Assembly (NCBI GenBank): GCA_002840125.1 | Contig: PGZF01000001.1 | Location: 749,237-813,236, forward strand | Source: Gammaproteobacteria bacterium HGW-Gammaproteobacteria-15 | Lineage (GTDB): Bacteria > Pseudomonadota > Gammaproteobacteria > Enterobacterales > Alteromonadaceae | Direction: 5' to 3' | Length of the DNA: 64,000 nucleotides | Shown here: one piece after another, positions 21,151 to 28,955 of the stretch | How positions within the stretch are numbered: position 1 is the stretch's first letter | How the letters are laid out: each line of letters opens with the position of its first letter | Position numbers and translations under genes: made by a program | Notes under the pieces: generated by a model | Databases searched by the model: none | Told to the model about the DNA's origin: nothing | Seen by the model: the letters and a program-made list of their open reading frames with translations, nothing else

Positions 21151-22002
21151 TTATTCCAGCGGTTTTATAAATTTCAGCGTCATACGATCGCTTTCACCAA
21201 TGGCCATATACTGCGCTTTATTGTACTGCCCCATGGCCAATGTCGGCGGCAAGGCATAAACCCCTTTTGGATAATCTTTGGTATCTGCCGGATTAGCATT
21301 TATTTCACTGCTTGCCACCAGTTCAAATCCGGCTTGTTCTGCCGCCTGAATAACATAGGCTTCATCCAGATAGCCTTCAACCGCAGAGCTGGAAATATCC
21401 GACAAGCGGGCAGATCTGTGCTCAACCATGCCCAGCACACCACCCGGTTTTAAGGCCTGAAAAACACTCTGCAAGGTACCGTATAAATGGCCGCTTTCAT
21501 TCCAGATATGCGCATTACGAAATGTTAGTACCATATCAAACTGTTCTTGCTGTGGCGGCGAAAACCGTGGTGGGTCCAGTTCAATATTAGTTACCTCGCC
21601 AAAGTAATCACTTTGCTCGGCAACCCGCTGCGCCAGCCGCTCACTGACACGGGCCCAGAAAATACTACGCTCATCTTTTAGCGAGCCATCGTTATGGCGA
21701 AATTGCGCTAACGTCAGTTTGCCCTGATCTTTGAGAAAAGGCGCCAGAATTTCGGTATACCAGCCATGCCCTGGCCAGATTTCCAATACTGACATCTGAG
21801 GCTGAATGCCAAAAAACTGCAGTGTCTCAGCCGGATTACGGTATTTATTGCGTAGTTTATGCTCTTTGCTACGTTGCTCGGCATCAGCCAGTTGCTGTAA
21901 CACCAGCTTCGGCTCTTCAGCCACAACAGGGGGGCAAAGCCAGGTTAACCCGGCAAAGAACAGAGAAAATATGACTGTCTTTCTTGTAGTTATAATCGAC
22001 AT
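21151..22002 (-). CDS. Exported class I methyltransferase-like protein
   Basis: The product has 283 residues from the ATG at 22002, which has AAGGTCAGG upstream; an in-frame start 10 codons earlier has none. Residues 1-28 look like a signal peptide (TVIFSLFFAGLTWLCPPVVAEE). The rest is a Rossmann methyltransferase fold: motif I VLEIWPGHGWYTEILAP, an FDMVLTFRNAHIW segment, and LKPGGVLGMVEHR. S-adenosylmethionine is not expected in the periplasm, so either the N-terminus is a membrane anchor or the domain has another ligand. Related exported proteins are annotated only as methyltransferases. The substrate is unknown. It is monocistronic and divergent from the phosphatase. Confidence 0.8.
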   Translation of the reverse strand: MSIITTRKTVIFSLFFAGLTWLCPPVVAEEPKLVLQQLADAEQRSKEHKLRNKYRNPAETLQFFGIQPQMSVLEIWPGHGWYTEILAPFLKDQGKLTLAQFRHNDGSLKDERSIFWARVSERLAQRVAEQSDYFGEVTNIELDPPRFSPPQQEQFDMVLTFRNAHIWNESGHLYGTLQSVFQALKPGGVLGMVEHRSARLSDISSSAVEGYLDEAYVIQAAEQAGFELVASSEINANPADTKDYPKGVYALPPTLAMGQYNKAQYMAIGESDRMTLKFIKPLE

Positions 22003-22208
22003 ACACCTGACCTTACTGATTGTTGACACCACCTAGCACTGTTGTACACAGCCAGACTAAGTAAACTTACATACATTTAGCTACATTAATTACAGCTTCG
22101 ATTGTTTAGTTTTAATTCAGTTCCCTTTGTAGCTAATTTAGCCAGGCTTAGTATCAGAGACAAAATAAAACATTAAGCCTGACAAAATAGCGTTTTATCG
22201 ACATAGGT

Positions 22209-22236
22209 TTGTCATCACATCTGTATAAAGTACACT
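22209..22236 (+). promoter_or_regulatory. Possible promoter of the alkaline phosphatase gene
   Basis: TTGTCA and TACACT lie 16 nt apart, 41 nt before the ATG. The 274-bp gap from 22003 to 22276 is AT-rich and otherwise holds only the divergent promoter zone of the methyltransferase-like gene. A Pho box was considered and not accepted. Confidence 0.35.
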
Positions 22237-22276
22237 AGCAAACCAGAACATCAAGCTCTATATAAGGTAAACCTGC

Positions 22277-23575
22277 ATGCGCCGTCATTTGTTGTCGTTG
22301 TCTTTATTACTTGCCCCGGCTGTGGCACTGGCTGCTCCGAAAAATATTATCTATATGATTGGCGATGGCATGGGCCCGGCTTATCTGGCTGGTTATCGTT
22401 ATTTCAGCGACGACAAAGCCACTGCTGAAGTAGAAAATACTATTTTTGATGAGCTATGGCTGGGTATGGCCAGCACCTACCCGGATGATGACACCTACGT
22501 TACCGACTCAGCCGCCGGCGCAACTGCGCTGGCTACCGGCTTTAAAAGCTACAATGGTGCTATTTCAGTTAACCGCCAGCATATTCCTATCGGTACTATG
22601 ATGCAGCTGGCAAAAAAACTGGGCAAAGCCAACGGCATTGTTGCCAGCTCGCAAGTTAACCACGCCACACCGGCATCTTTTTTAGCGCACAATAAAAGCC
22701 GGCGTAATTACAATGAAATTGCCGATATGTATCTGGACTACCGTATTAATAACATGCCGGTAGCAGATGTCATTTTAGGTGGCGGTACCCAGTATTTTAT
22801 CCGTGACGACCGTAACCTGGTTAACGAGTTTAAACAGCTGGGCTTTCAATATACCGACAGCTGGCAGCAGTTAAATACCTTAACCAAAGCTCCGGCAATG
22901 GCGCTACTGGCAGAATCAGCTTTGCCCGCCGTATTAAACAGCGAGCAGGATAACCAACTGGCCACGCTGACAGAAAAAGCCCTGCAGCTGCTAACACCGG
23001 CTGAAAAAGGCTTTGTACTAATGGTAGAAGGCAGCCAGATTGACTGGTGTGGTCATGATAACGACGTCGCTTGTGCGATGGCCGAAATGCACGACTTTGC
23101 CAAGGCTATTGCCGTGGCTAAAGCTTATGTTGATAAGCACCCTGATACTATTTTGGTGATTACTGCCGATCATGAAACCGGCGGTATGTCGTTGGGTGCA
23201 GCTGGTGAATACCAATGGCTGCCAGATGTAGTACGCAAAGTTAGCGCCACCGGGCGCAGTATTGCAGAGCAGCTGAAAAAAGCAGATTCCGACAACGCCG
23301 CTCTGGCACTTTGGGTAAAGCTAACCTCAATCAGCTTGACGGCCGAAGAACAACAGGCACTGTTAGCTGTACGGCAACAGGATGAAACCACGCTGCGCAA
23401 GCTGTCAAACCAGTTGGTAGCAAAGTACTCCTACACCGGCTGGACAAGTGGCGGCCATACCGCTGCTGATGTTGCCGTACTGGCGTATGGCAAAGATGCT
23501 AAAGACTTTGTCGGTTTTCAGGACAATACCCAGATTGCGAAAAAGCTGATCCAATATATTCAGCAAACTAAGTAG
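22277..23575 (+). CDS. Alkaline phosphatase (PhoA family)
   Basis: The product has 432 residues. Signal peptide residues 1-19 (VALAA/PKN) direct it to the periplasm, where it would release phosphate from monoesters. The metal-site start IIYMIGDGMGP and the nucleophile S78 in VTDSAAGATALATG are diagnostic. Further metal ligands are visible in EGSQIDWCGHDND, TADHETGGM and the late WTSGGHTAADV. The arrangement, with short inserts, is like marine and Shewanella-type monomeric enzymes rather than E. coli PhoA (471 residues). It is monocistronic, has an AAGGT ribosome-binding site, and is followed by a structured repeat. Confidence 0.93.
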   Translation: MRRHLLSLSLLLAPAVALAAPKNIIYMIGDGMGPAYLAGYRYFSDDKATAEVENTIFDELWLGMASTYPDDDTYVTDSAAGATALATGFKSYNGAISVNRQHIPIGTMMQLAKKLGKANGIVASSQVNHATPASFLAHNKSRRNYNEIADMYLDYRINNMPVADVILGGGTQYFIRDDRNLVNEFKQLGFQYTDSWQQLNTLTKAPAMALLAESALPAVLNSEQDNQLATLTEKALQLLTPAEKGFVLMVEGSQIDWCGHDNDVACAMAEMHDFAKAIAVAKAYVDKHPDTILVITADHETGGMSLGAAGEYQWLPDVVRKVSATGRSIAEQLKKADSDNAALALWVKLTSISLTAEEQQALLAVRQQDETTLRKLSNQLVAKYSYTGWTSGGHTAADVAVLAYGKDAKDFVGFQDNTQIAKKLIQYIQQTK

Positions 23576-23597
23576 CAAAAGAGGATTAAGTATCGAC

Positions 23598-23694
23598 GAA
23601 CCAGTTTGCTCACGCTAACACGCCGTGAATACGTCCATGTAGGCTCGATTCAGGCATCCATGCCTTCAACGGTTAGCTTAGAGCAAATTGGTTC
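23598..23694. repeat. 97-bp structured intergenic repeat, copy A
   Basis: The element begins GAACCAGTTTGCTC and ends GAGCAAATTGGTTC, a near-perfect terminal inverted repeat. A second arm pair (GCTAAC/GTTAGC) lies inside it, and a further palindrome, AGGCATCCATGCCT, is at 23651-23664. Copy B at 59408 has the same length with no gaps and about 81% identity. Many differences are paired so that the stems are kept. It lies between convergent genes (phosphatase and the chalcone-isomerase-like gene). It could be a transcript-end structure or a miniature mobile element. No transposase is nearby. Confidence 0.85.
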
Positions 23695-23710
23695 TCACTG
23701 AGACGAAAGC

Positions 23711-24223
23711 TCAATTTATTGCAATTAACTGACGGCGCAATTTAGGCGCACTGGTATCCGGGTGCAGCCAGATATCGAAAAATGCCGTGCCAAAAGCAGT
23801 ATCTTCCAGCACACCGGTTTCAGCACCGTTTAAATAAAACTTAACACTGCCATCATCTTGTAACAACGCGGCCAGCGTATCGCCCTTTTTCACATCCTGC
23901 CACAGGCTTTGTAACTGCTGCGCCCATTGCTGCTGTTGAGCTTTACTGCTATGCCCCAGCTTTTGCCATTCATCTACAGTGGCATCAATAAACTGCTGTC
24001 TGGTGATATCGCGTTTATAGGTCAGCTCCAGCAATAAAGGAGCACTTTGCTGGTAATTCTCAAACTTACCATTTTCACTGGCTAAACGGGCATCGTATAA
24101 CTGCCAGAACATATAGCGGTACGAGCCTTCGCCAACCGTTGTCAGTTCCGGCACCGCCGCAGCATTAAAACCAGCGCCGCAGGCTAAGCCCAGCAGCAAT
24201 AACAGACTATACGGCTTTAACAT
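23711..24223 (-). CDS. Exported chalcone-isomerase-like protein
   Basis: The product has 170 residues from the ATG at 24223, preceded by AGGAGG. A signal peptide ends near residue 23 (FNAAAVPE). The body (VGEGSYRYMFWQLYDARLASENG, then LLLELTYKRDITRQQFID, and LEDTAFGTAFFDIWLHPDT) matches the bacterial chalcone-isomerase-like family. Its role is not enzymatically established. It is the last of a three-gene overlapping set with DUF2878 and SDR genes. In many gammaproteobacteria this trio belongs to a larger sigma-E/ChrR-controlled membrane-lipid cluster. Confidence 0.8.
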   Translation of the reverse strand: MLKPYSLLLLLGLACGAGFNAAAVPELTTVGEGSYRYMFWQLYDARLASENGKFENYQQSAPLLLELTYKRDITRQQFIDATVDEWQKLGHSSKAQQQQWAQQLQSLWQDVKKGDTLAALLQDDGSVKFYLNGAETGVLEDTAFGTAFFDIWLHPDTSAPKLRRQLIAIN

Positions 24224-24707
24224 ACCACCTCCTGCTTTGGCCAAGCGCTATGGCAATCAGCGCCCAGACCACAATTAATACCAATGCAGAATAAAGCTGC
24301 AACGGAAACTGCAAGGCACCGCCACTTAGCGCTGCCCCACCCCAGTAAGATAAGGGGCCGCCGCTGGCACCCAATAGGGCCGCCAACCAGGGTTTAGTCA
24401 GTACCTTGGCCATAAACTCCACTGCAGCCAGAGCAAACACTGCCCACAGCAGCACAAACCACAACGGCAATAGCGCATCACCGCTAAACTGTATAACGTT
24501 CAGGCGCAGCAACAGCGTGTCTATGCCGATGCCTGCCAACAATATCAGCAGTACTGCAATGCGCCCCGCTTTATCCACCTGCCACAGGCCATAAAGTAAG
24601 TAGGCTAAAACTGGCAGTACAGCCTGTTGCTGAAAATACACCAGCGCAAACCAGCACAGCTCAAAACCAACCAGAGCACGCCAGTTAAAACCTTGAGTGC
24701 GCCCCAT
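24207..24707 (-). CDS. DUF2878 integral membrane protein
   Basis: The product has 166 residues with five to six membrane segments throughout, beginning NWRALVGFELCWFALVYFQQQAV. The pattern GIGIDTLLLRLNVIQF and the C-terminal WALIAIALGQSRR fit the uncharacterised DUF2878 family, which usually neighbours the chalcone-isomerase-like gene. The start ATG shares one base with the SDR stop, and its 3' end overlaps the next gene by 17 nt, so the trio is one translation-coupled unit. Confidence 0.75.
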   Translation of the reverse strand: MGRTQGFNWRALVGFELCWFALVYFQQQAVLPVLAYLLYGLWQVDKAGRIAVLLILLAGIGIDTLLLRLNVIQFSGDALLPLWFVLLWAVFALAAVEFMAKVLTKPWLAALLGASGGPLSYWGGAALSGGALQFPLQLYSALVLIVVWALIAIALGQSRRWYVKAV

Positions 24708-25444
24708 TACTGTTTCATCCTTCTGGCTACACTGTTGCGCAGATCATACGGCAGTAACGACAACAGCTTTAACAGCAGGCTTAACCGGCGCGGAAAACGG
24801 ATCCGACTTTTCCCCTGCGCTAAACCGGTATAAATACGGTTGGCCGCTTGCGTTACCGGCACTAAAAATGGCATGGCAAAATCGTTTTTTTGCGTTAACG
24901 GCGTATCGACAAAACCCGGCTCAATTAAGCTGATACTGATGCCGCTATCGGCTAAATCTACCCGTAAACTATCAACAAAATAGCTGACGGCAGCCTTGCT
25001 GGCGCCATAGGCTTCGCTGCGGGTAAAAGGGAAAAAGTGCGCCATCGAACTGACGATTGCCAGCTGGGGTGCTAAAGAAGCTTTTAGCAGCGGCATAAAG
25101 TGTTTGGTGGCAGCCACTACAGCATGAAAATTAATGGCGAAGGTGCGTTCAAAAGCAGCCAGATCGAGATTATTGGCGTCAACATATTCGCAGGTGCCGG
25201 CATTAAGCAGTAGTAAATCCAGCACCACACCATCATCGCTTAATTGCTGTGCAATACGTTGTAGGGCGGTGTTGTCGGTAAGGTCCAGCGGCAAGGCGCA
25301 GACGCCGGGCTTTTGCTCCAGTTCACGCAATTTATCGGCCGAACGCGCCACCGCATAGACTATCCAGCCATTGGCGGCGTAATGCAGCGCTAATTCGCGG
25401 CCAATGCCGGAGCTGGCACCGGTAATTAAACAAGTAGAAGTCAT
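24707..25444 (-). CDS. Short-chain dehydrogenase/reductase
   Basis: The product has 245 residues with a Rossmann fold. The cofactor motif TGASSGIG is at residues 8-15, followed by LNAG, and the catalytic Ser/Tyr/Lys as SSMAHFFPFTRSEAYGASKAA. The basic residue after the second strand (ARSADKL) suggests NADP(H). The C-terminus carries a hydrophobic basic tail (PRRLSLLLKLLSLLPYDLR), perhaps membrane-associated. The substrate is unknown. It is the first gene of the SDR-DUF2878-chalcone-isomerase-like set. Confidence 0.88.
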   Translation of the reverse strand: MTSTCLITGASSGIGRELALHYAANGWIVYAVARSADKLRELEQKPGVCALPLDLTDNTALQRIAQQLSDDGVVLDLLLLNAGTCEYVDANNLDLAAFERTFAINFHAVVAATKHFMPLLKASLAPQLAIVSSMAHFFPFTRSEAYGASKAAVSYFVDSLRVDLADSGISISLIEPGFVDTPLTQKNDFAMPFLVPVTQAANRIYTGLAQGKSRIRFPRRLSLLLKLLSLLPYDLRNSVARRMKQ

Positions 25445-25505
25445 AACCGTTCCAAAACAAGTAAGTACTGTTAAGACTACGGCTAGAACAGAGAGTTGGA
25501 TTTAC

Positions 25506-25808
25506 TCAGGCGTAAAGATCAACACCGAGCATCGACTGCACTTCGCTGCGCCGTTGCTCGTTGGCCTGGCTTTGGTAGGCATCTATGGCCTGTTGGCTGC
25601 GTTTGTCTGTAGCTGAGCGGAAATTGTTTTGCTGACGGCGCTCATCGTCTAAGCGATCTACAACCTCAGAGCTGGCACGCACACCGCGGCCTTGTGGTAA
25701 CTCAGTTACTGCCTCGTTGCGCGGCTGCGCACGGCGAGGCTCATTACCGGCAAATACGCTGCTAATGTTGGTGGTGGCATTCAGATTCTGATTAACGTTT
25801 AACGTCAT
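25506..25808 (-). CDS. Uncharacterised 100-residue hydrophilic protein
   Basis: I do not recognise the family. The product is strongly hydrophilic, has no signal peptide or membrane helix, and is rich in Arg, Gln, Asn and Glu (VVDRLDDERRQQNNFRS, SQANEQRRSEVQ). A low-complexity Asn-rich start (MTLNVNQNLNATTN) is followed by a predicted helix and a short hydrophobic end, SMLGVDLYA. It lies 62 nt downstream of tsaB in the same direction and could be co-transcribed. Codon use resembles the neighbours, so it is probably a real gene. Confidence 0.6.
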   Translation of the reverse strand: MTLNVNQNLNATTNISSVFAGNEPRRAQPRNEAVTELPQGRGVRASSEVVDRLDDERRQQNNFRSATDKRSQQAIDAYQSQANEQRRSEVQSMLGVDLYA

Positions 25809-25870
25809 AGCATCATCACTTCAGCAAACTGGCTTAATTATAACCAGAAAGCATTAATAACCAAGTTATT

Positions 25871-26578
25871 TTATCTTCCCGGCAGTTTTTGCCAGGTAAC
25901 ATCATCACGCACATACACCGGCTCAGCCAGCTCTGCAGCAACAAAGTGCCCTGCGCCAAGTGCCGGCAGCGCTAAAGTCAGCATATCCTGTGCCGACGGA
26001 TATAAAATATCCTTGGCGATAACAGCAGGCTGTTTATGCAACAGTGCTTCAGCATAAGTTTGCCAGCCAGTACCAACAGCATAAACCTCGCCATTCAGGC
26101 CAAAACCGCTAATATCCTCTGGCTTAACAGCTATCTCTGCAACATTAGGCAGCATCAGACCGTTTTGCAGCGTAAAGCTGCCGATATACACCTCGGCCAT
26201 GCGGGCATCTATCGCTGCCACAACTTGCGTTGCACTGTGTAAGCGCTGCGCCGCCTGTGCCATCGCCGCCAATGTGGAAATGCCATATACCGGTATATCT
26301 GCACCAAAGGCCAGGCCCTGGGTTACCCCCACGCCAATACGCACCCCGGTAAAGCTGCCCGGGCCACGGCCGAATACAATGCCATCGAGCTGATTAAGGC
26401 TGACACCGGCCTGGTTTAACAGCTGCTGCACCATAGGTAAAATGCGTTTGCTATGCTGCTGCGGGCAGACTTCGTCCAGCGTCAAAATATCCGTGCCAAG
26501 CTGCAAGGCGACTGAGCAGGCTTCGGTAGAGGTATCTAATGCAAGTAATTTTATGCCGGCCACGGTGTTTTTAATCAC
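25871..26578 (-). CDS. tsaB: tRNA N6-threonylcarbamoyladenosine protein TsaB
   Basis: The product has 235 residues. TsaB is the scaffold partner of TsaD in making the universal t6A37 modification of ANN-decoding tRNAs. The ASKHA-fold start LLALDTSTEACSVAL, HSKRILPMVQQLL and GRGPGSFTGVRIGVGVTQGLAFG are diagnostic. The ATG at 26578 overlaps yoaA by 8 nt; a GTG five codons later is also possible. The yoaA-tsaB pairing is conserved in gammaproteobacteria. Confidence 0.95.
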   Translation of the reverse strand: MIKNTVAGIKLLALDTSTEACSVALQLGTDILTLDEVCPQQHSKRILPMVQQLLNQAGVSLNQLDGIVFGRGPGSFTGVRIGVGVTQGLAFGADIPVYGISTLAAMAQAAQRLHSATQVVAAIDARMAEVYIGSFTLQNGLMLPNVAEIAVKPEDISGFGLNGEVYAVGTGWQTYAEALLHKQPAVIAKDILYPSAQDMLTLALPALGAGHFVAAELAEPVYVRDDVTWQKLPGR

Positions 26579-28505
26579 TTTCGCTGTCCTGTTTAATCTG
26601 TTGTAAAAAGCTTACTGCCTCGTCCAGCGATCGGGTGCGGCGCATTGGCGGTAAGCTGGTTAAAAATACTTCGCCGTAGGGTTTGGTGACTAAACGGTTA
26701 TCACAAATCACCATTACACCACGGTCAGTGACATCGCGAATTAAGCGGCCTACGCCCTGCTTTAAGGTGATCACTGCCTGTGGCAATTGCACTTGTGCAA
26801 AGGGATCCAAACCGCGCAATGTGCAGTCTTCGCTACGCGCTTGCAGTAGTGGCTCGTCCGGTGAGGCAAACGGCAGTTTATCAATAATTACGCAGCTTAG
26901 CGTATCACCGCGCACATCTACACCTTCCCAAAAACTACCGGTACCTAACAGCACGGCGTTGTCCAGTTTAACAAACTGCTCCAGCAATAACCGCTTGCCA
27001 CTGCTGCCTTGCACCAACACCGGCTGACGCACCAGATCCGGCAGCTGTTTTGCCACCAGTTGCAGCATGCGGTGGCTGGTAAATAAAAAGAAGCAACGGC
27101 CGTTATTGGCTTCTATCAGCCTTACGGCAATTTGCAGTAACTGCCGTGCCATGCCTTGCTCGTGTGGCTCGCTCATATAGCGCGGTACACAAAGCAGTGC
27201 CTGTTCGGCATAGTTAAACGGGCTTTCCAGCAACAGGGTGTTGGCGTTATTTAACCCCATTTGTGCGGTGTAGTGACTAAAGCCGTTATTCACCGACAAG
27301 GTGGCCGAGGTAAATACCCAGCTGCGGTTATCAGCAGCGACAATGTCACGGAATTTGTCGGCAATACTCAGTGGCGTTAAATGCAGGCTAACGTGCAAGC
27401 GGGTGGTTTCATACCACAAGCTGACGCCGTTTTGCTGCATATCAGTCAGCTTTAGCAAGCGCGCTTTACACAGTGCTAAGCGCTCAAAGGCGTTATCAAT
27501 TAAATCGCTGCGGCCAAGGCTGCTTTTCATCACCAGATACAGCATCTCTATGGCTTCGCTAACGCGGTTTAGCGCGGTTTGCATTTCGGGCTTTTGGTAA
27601 GCGTCGCGCCAGTTACCTTTAGTGGCATCGTTACCAAACTGCAGACGCCAGTCTTTGATCAGCTGCGCCACTTTATCGGCGGTTTTCGCCAGTTGCGGGT
27701 GATCGCGCAGTTCGGTTTTACAGGCAACATCAATATCACGGCACAAGTCCAGTAACAGCCGGCTGGAGACATTTTCGCCAAAGTAGTCACTGGCGATATC
27801 AGGCAATTGGTGTGCTTCGTCAAAAATAATCACATCCATTTGCGGCAGCAGCTCGCCAAAGCCGGTGTCTTTCAGCGCTAAATCAGCAAAAAATAAGTGA
27901 TGGTTTACTACTACCAGATCAGCTGCCTGGGCTTTTTTGCGTGCCTTTAATAAATGACAGTCTTCGTACACCGGGCAGTCTTTGCCCAGGCAGTTGTCGG
28001 TGGTGCTGGTAACATAAGGCAGCGCTTTGGAGTCTTCGGCTATATAGCTCAGCTCGCCGATATCACCGCTGTGGGTTTCGGCTGACCACTTTTTGATCAG
28101 GCTTAAATCCTGGATCAGCTGCTCATCCTGCATTGGCACATGGTTGTAATGTTGCTCTAAGCGAAACAGGCACAGGTAATTACTGCGGCCTTTAAGCAAC
28201 GCCAATTGCAACGGGCTGGCCAGGGCTTTAACCACCTTGGGTAAATCGCGGAAATACAGCTGTTCCTGCAGGTTTTTGGTGCCGGTAGATAACACCACTT
28301 TTTTCCCGCTCAGCAGCGCCGGCACTAAATAAGCATAGGTTTTACCGGTACCGGTACCGGCTTCTACCACTAAGGCGCCCGGCGTTTCGATCACCCCGGC
28401 CACCGCCTGCGCCATTTCTACTTGCGCTTCACGGGCGTTAAAGCCGGCAATATGCACAGCTAAAGCACCGCCCGGCGCAAAGGCGCTGGCAACCTGCTTA
28501 CGCAT
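26571..28505 (-). CDS. yoaA: DinG-family ATP-dependent DNA helicase YoaA
   Basis: The product has 644 residues. It is an XPD-like superfamily 2 helicase of the YoaA group, linked in E. coli to replication-fork repair through the clamp-loader subunit HolC. Walker A is EAGTGTGKTYAYL. Four candidate iron-sulphur cysteines are in SNYLCLF and DNCLGKDCPVYEDCHLL. The DEAH box is IIFDEAHQLPD, preceded by VVNHHLFFADL. The C-terminal motifs are LLGTGSFWEGVDVRGD and QGVGRLIRDVTDRGV. It is translated in overlap with tsaB. Confidence 0.94.
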   Translation of the reverse strand: MRKQVASAFAPGGALAVHIAGFNAREAQVEMAQAVAGVIETPGALVVEAGTGTGKTYAYLVPALLSGKKVVLSTGTKNLQEQLYFRDLPKVVKALASPLQLALLKGRSNYLCLFRLEQHYNHVPMQDEQLIQDLSLIKKWSAETHSGDIGELSYIAEDSKALPYVTSTTDNCLGKDCPVYEDCHLLKARKKAQAADLVVVNHHLFFADLALKDTGFGELLPQMDVIIFDEAHQLPDIASDYFGENVSSRLLLDLCRDIDVACKTELRDHPQLAKTADKVAQLIKDWRLQFGNDATKGNWRDAYQKPEMQTALNRVSEAIEMLYLVMKSSLGRSDLIDNAFERLALCKARLLKLTDMQQNGVSLWYETTRLHVSLHLTPLSIADKFRDIVAADNRSWVFTSATLSVNNGFSHYTAQMGLNNANTLLLESPFNYAEQALLCVPRYMSEPHEQGMARQLLQIAVRLIEANNGRCFFLFTSHRMLQLVAKQLPDLVRQPVLVQGSSGKRLLLEQFVKLDNAVLLGTGSFWEGVDVRGDTLSCVIIDKLPFASPDEPLLQARSEDCTLRGLDPFAQVQLPQAVITLKQGVGRLIRDVTDRGVMVICDNRLVTKPYGEVFLTSLPPMRRTRSLDEAVSFLQQIKQDSESD

Positions 28506-28596
28506 AACAACTCAGCTTGTAATAAAAGGAAGTAGGCAACACTGATACAACCGGCAGCAAAATAAGGCGGCTATTATGCCTTAACAGTGGGCGAAT

Positions 28597-28848
28597 TCAG
28601 ACAAAAATATCCAGATGACCGTCTTTATCAACATGCAAATCTTCTTCCGGCGTAGTGTAAGGCGCCTCGGGATACTCTTGTTGGCGCCGGTCGTGCTTGC
28701 GTGTCGGCCGGGTCAGAATAAGGAATTTCTGTTCATTTGCTTTAATCGGGCTTAAGCGCGCATCCTTAAATACCGGCACTACCTGCTTGGGATCAGGCTC
28801 GACCGGCGTACCGGGTACGCGCTGGATAAAAGGCATAAAAGCGTCCAT
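28597..28848 (-). CDS. Uncharacterised 83-residue protein
   Basis: I do not recognise the family. The start is the ATG at 28848, preceded by AGGAG at 6 nt; an ATG seven codons upstream lacks such a site. The product is hydrophilic and proline-rich (MPFIQRVPGTPVEPDPKQVVPVF, YPEAPYTTPEEDLHVDKDGHLDIFV) with a basic middle (LTRPTRKHDRRQQ). No membrane segment or cysteine is present. It lies between yoaA and the collagen island and is probably an independent gene. The similar Pro-rich short proteins I can recall are only conserved hypotheticals. Confidence 0.6.
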   Translation of the reverse strand: MDAFMPFIQRVPGTPVEPDPKQVVPVFKDARLSPIKANEQKFLILTRPTRKHDRRQQEYPEAPYTTPEEDLHVDKDGHLDIFV

Positions 28849-28955
28849 CACCGTCTCCTGCGGTTGCATTTGGTGTTAACTACTGTTATCGGCAAACACA
28901 GCATTAACTTTAATTTAAGAGACAGTGACAGACGCTAAAGTTCATTCATACCCGT

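Noticed and set aside
22209..22227. Possible Pho box (TTGTCAT ... CTGTATA) before the alkaline phosphatase gene
   Set aside because: The two half-sites are 12 nt apart rather than the usual 11, and the second is poor. A plain promoter explains the same bases.
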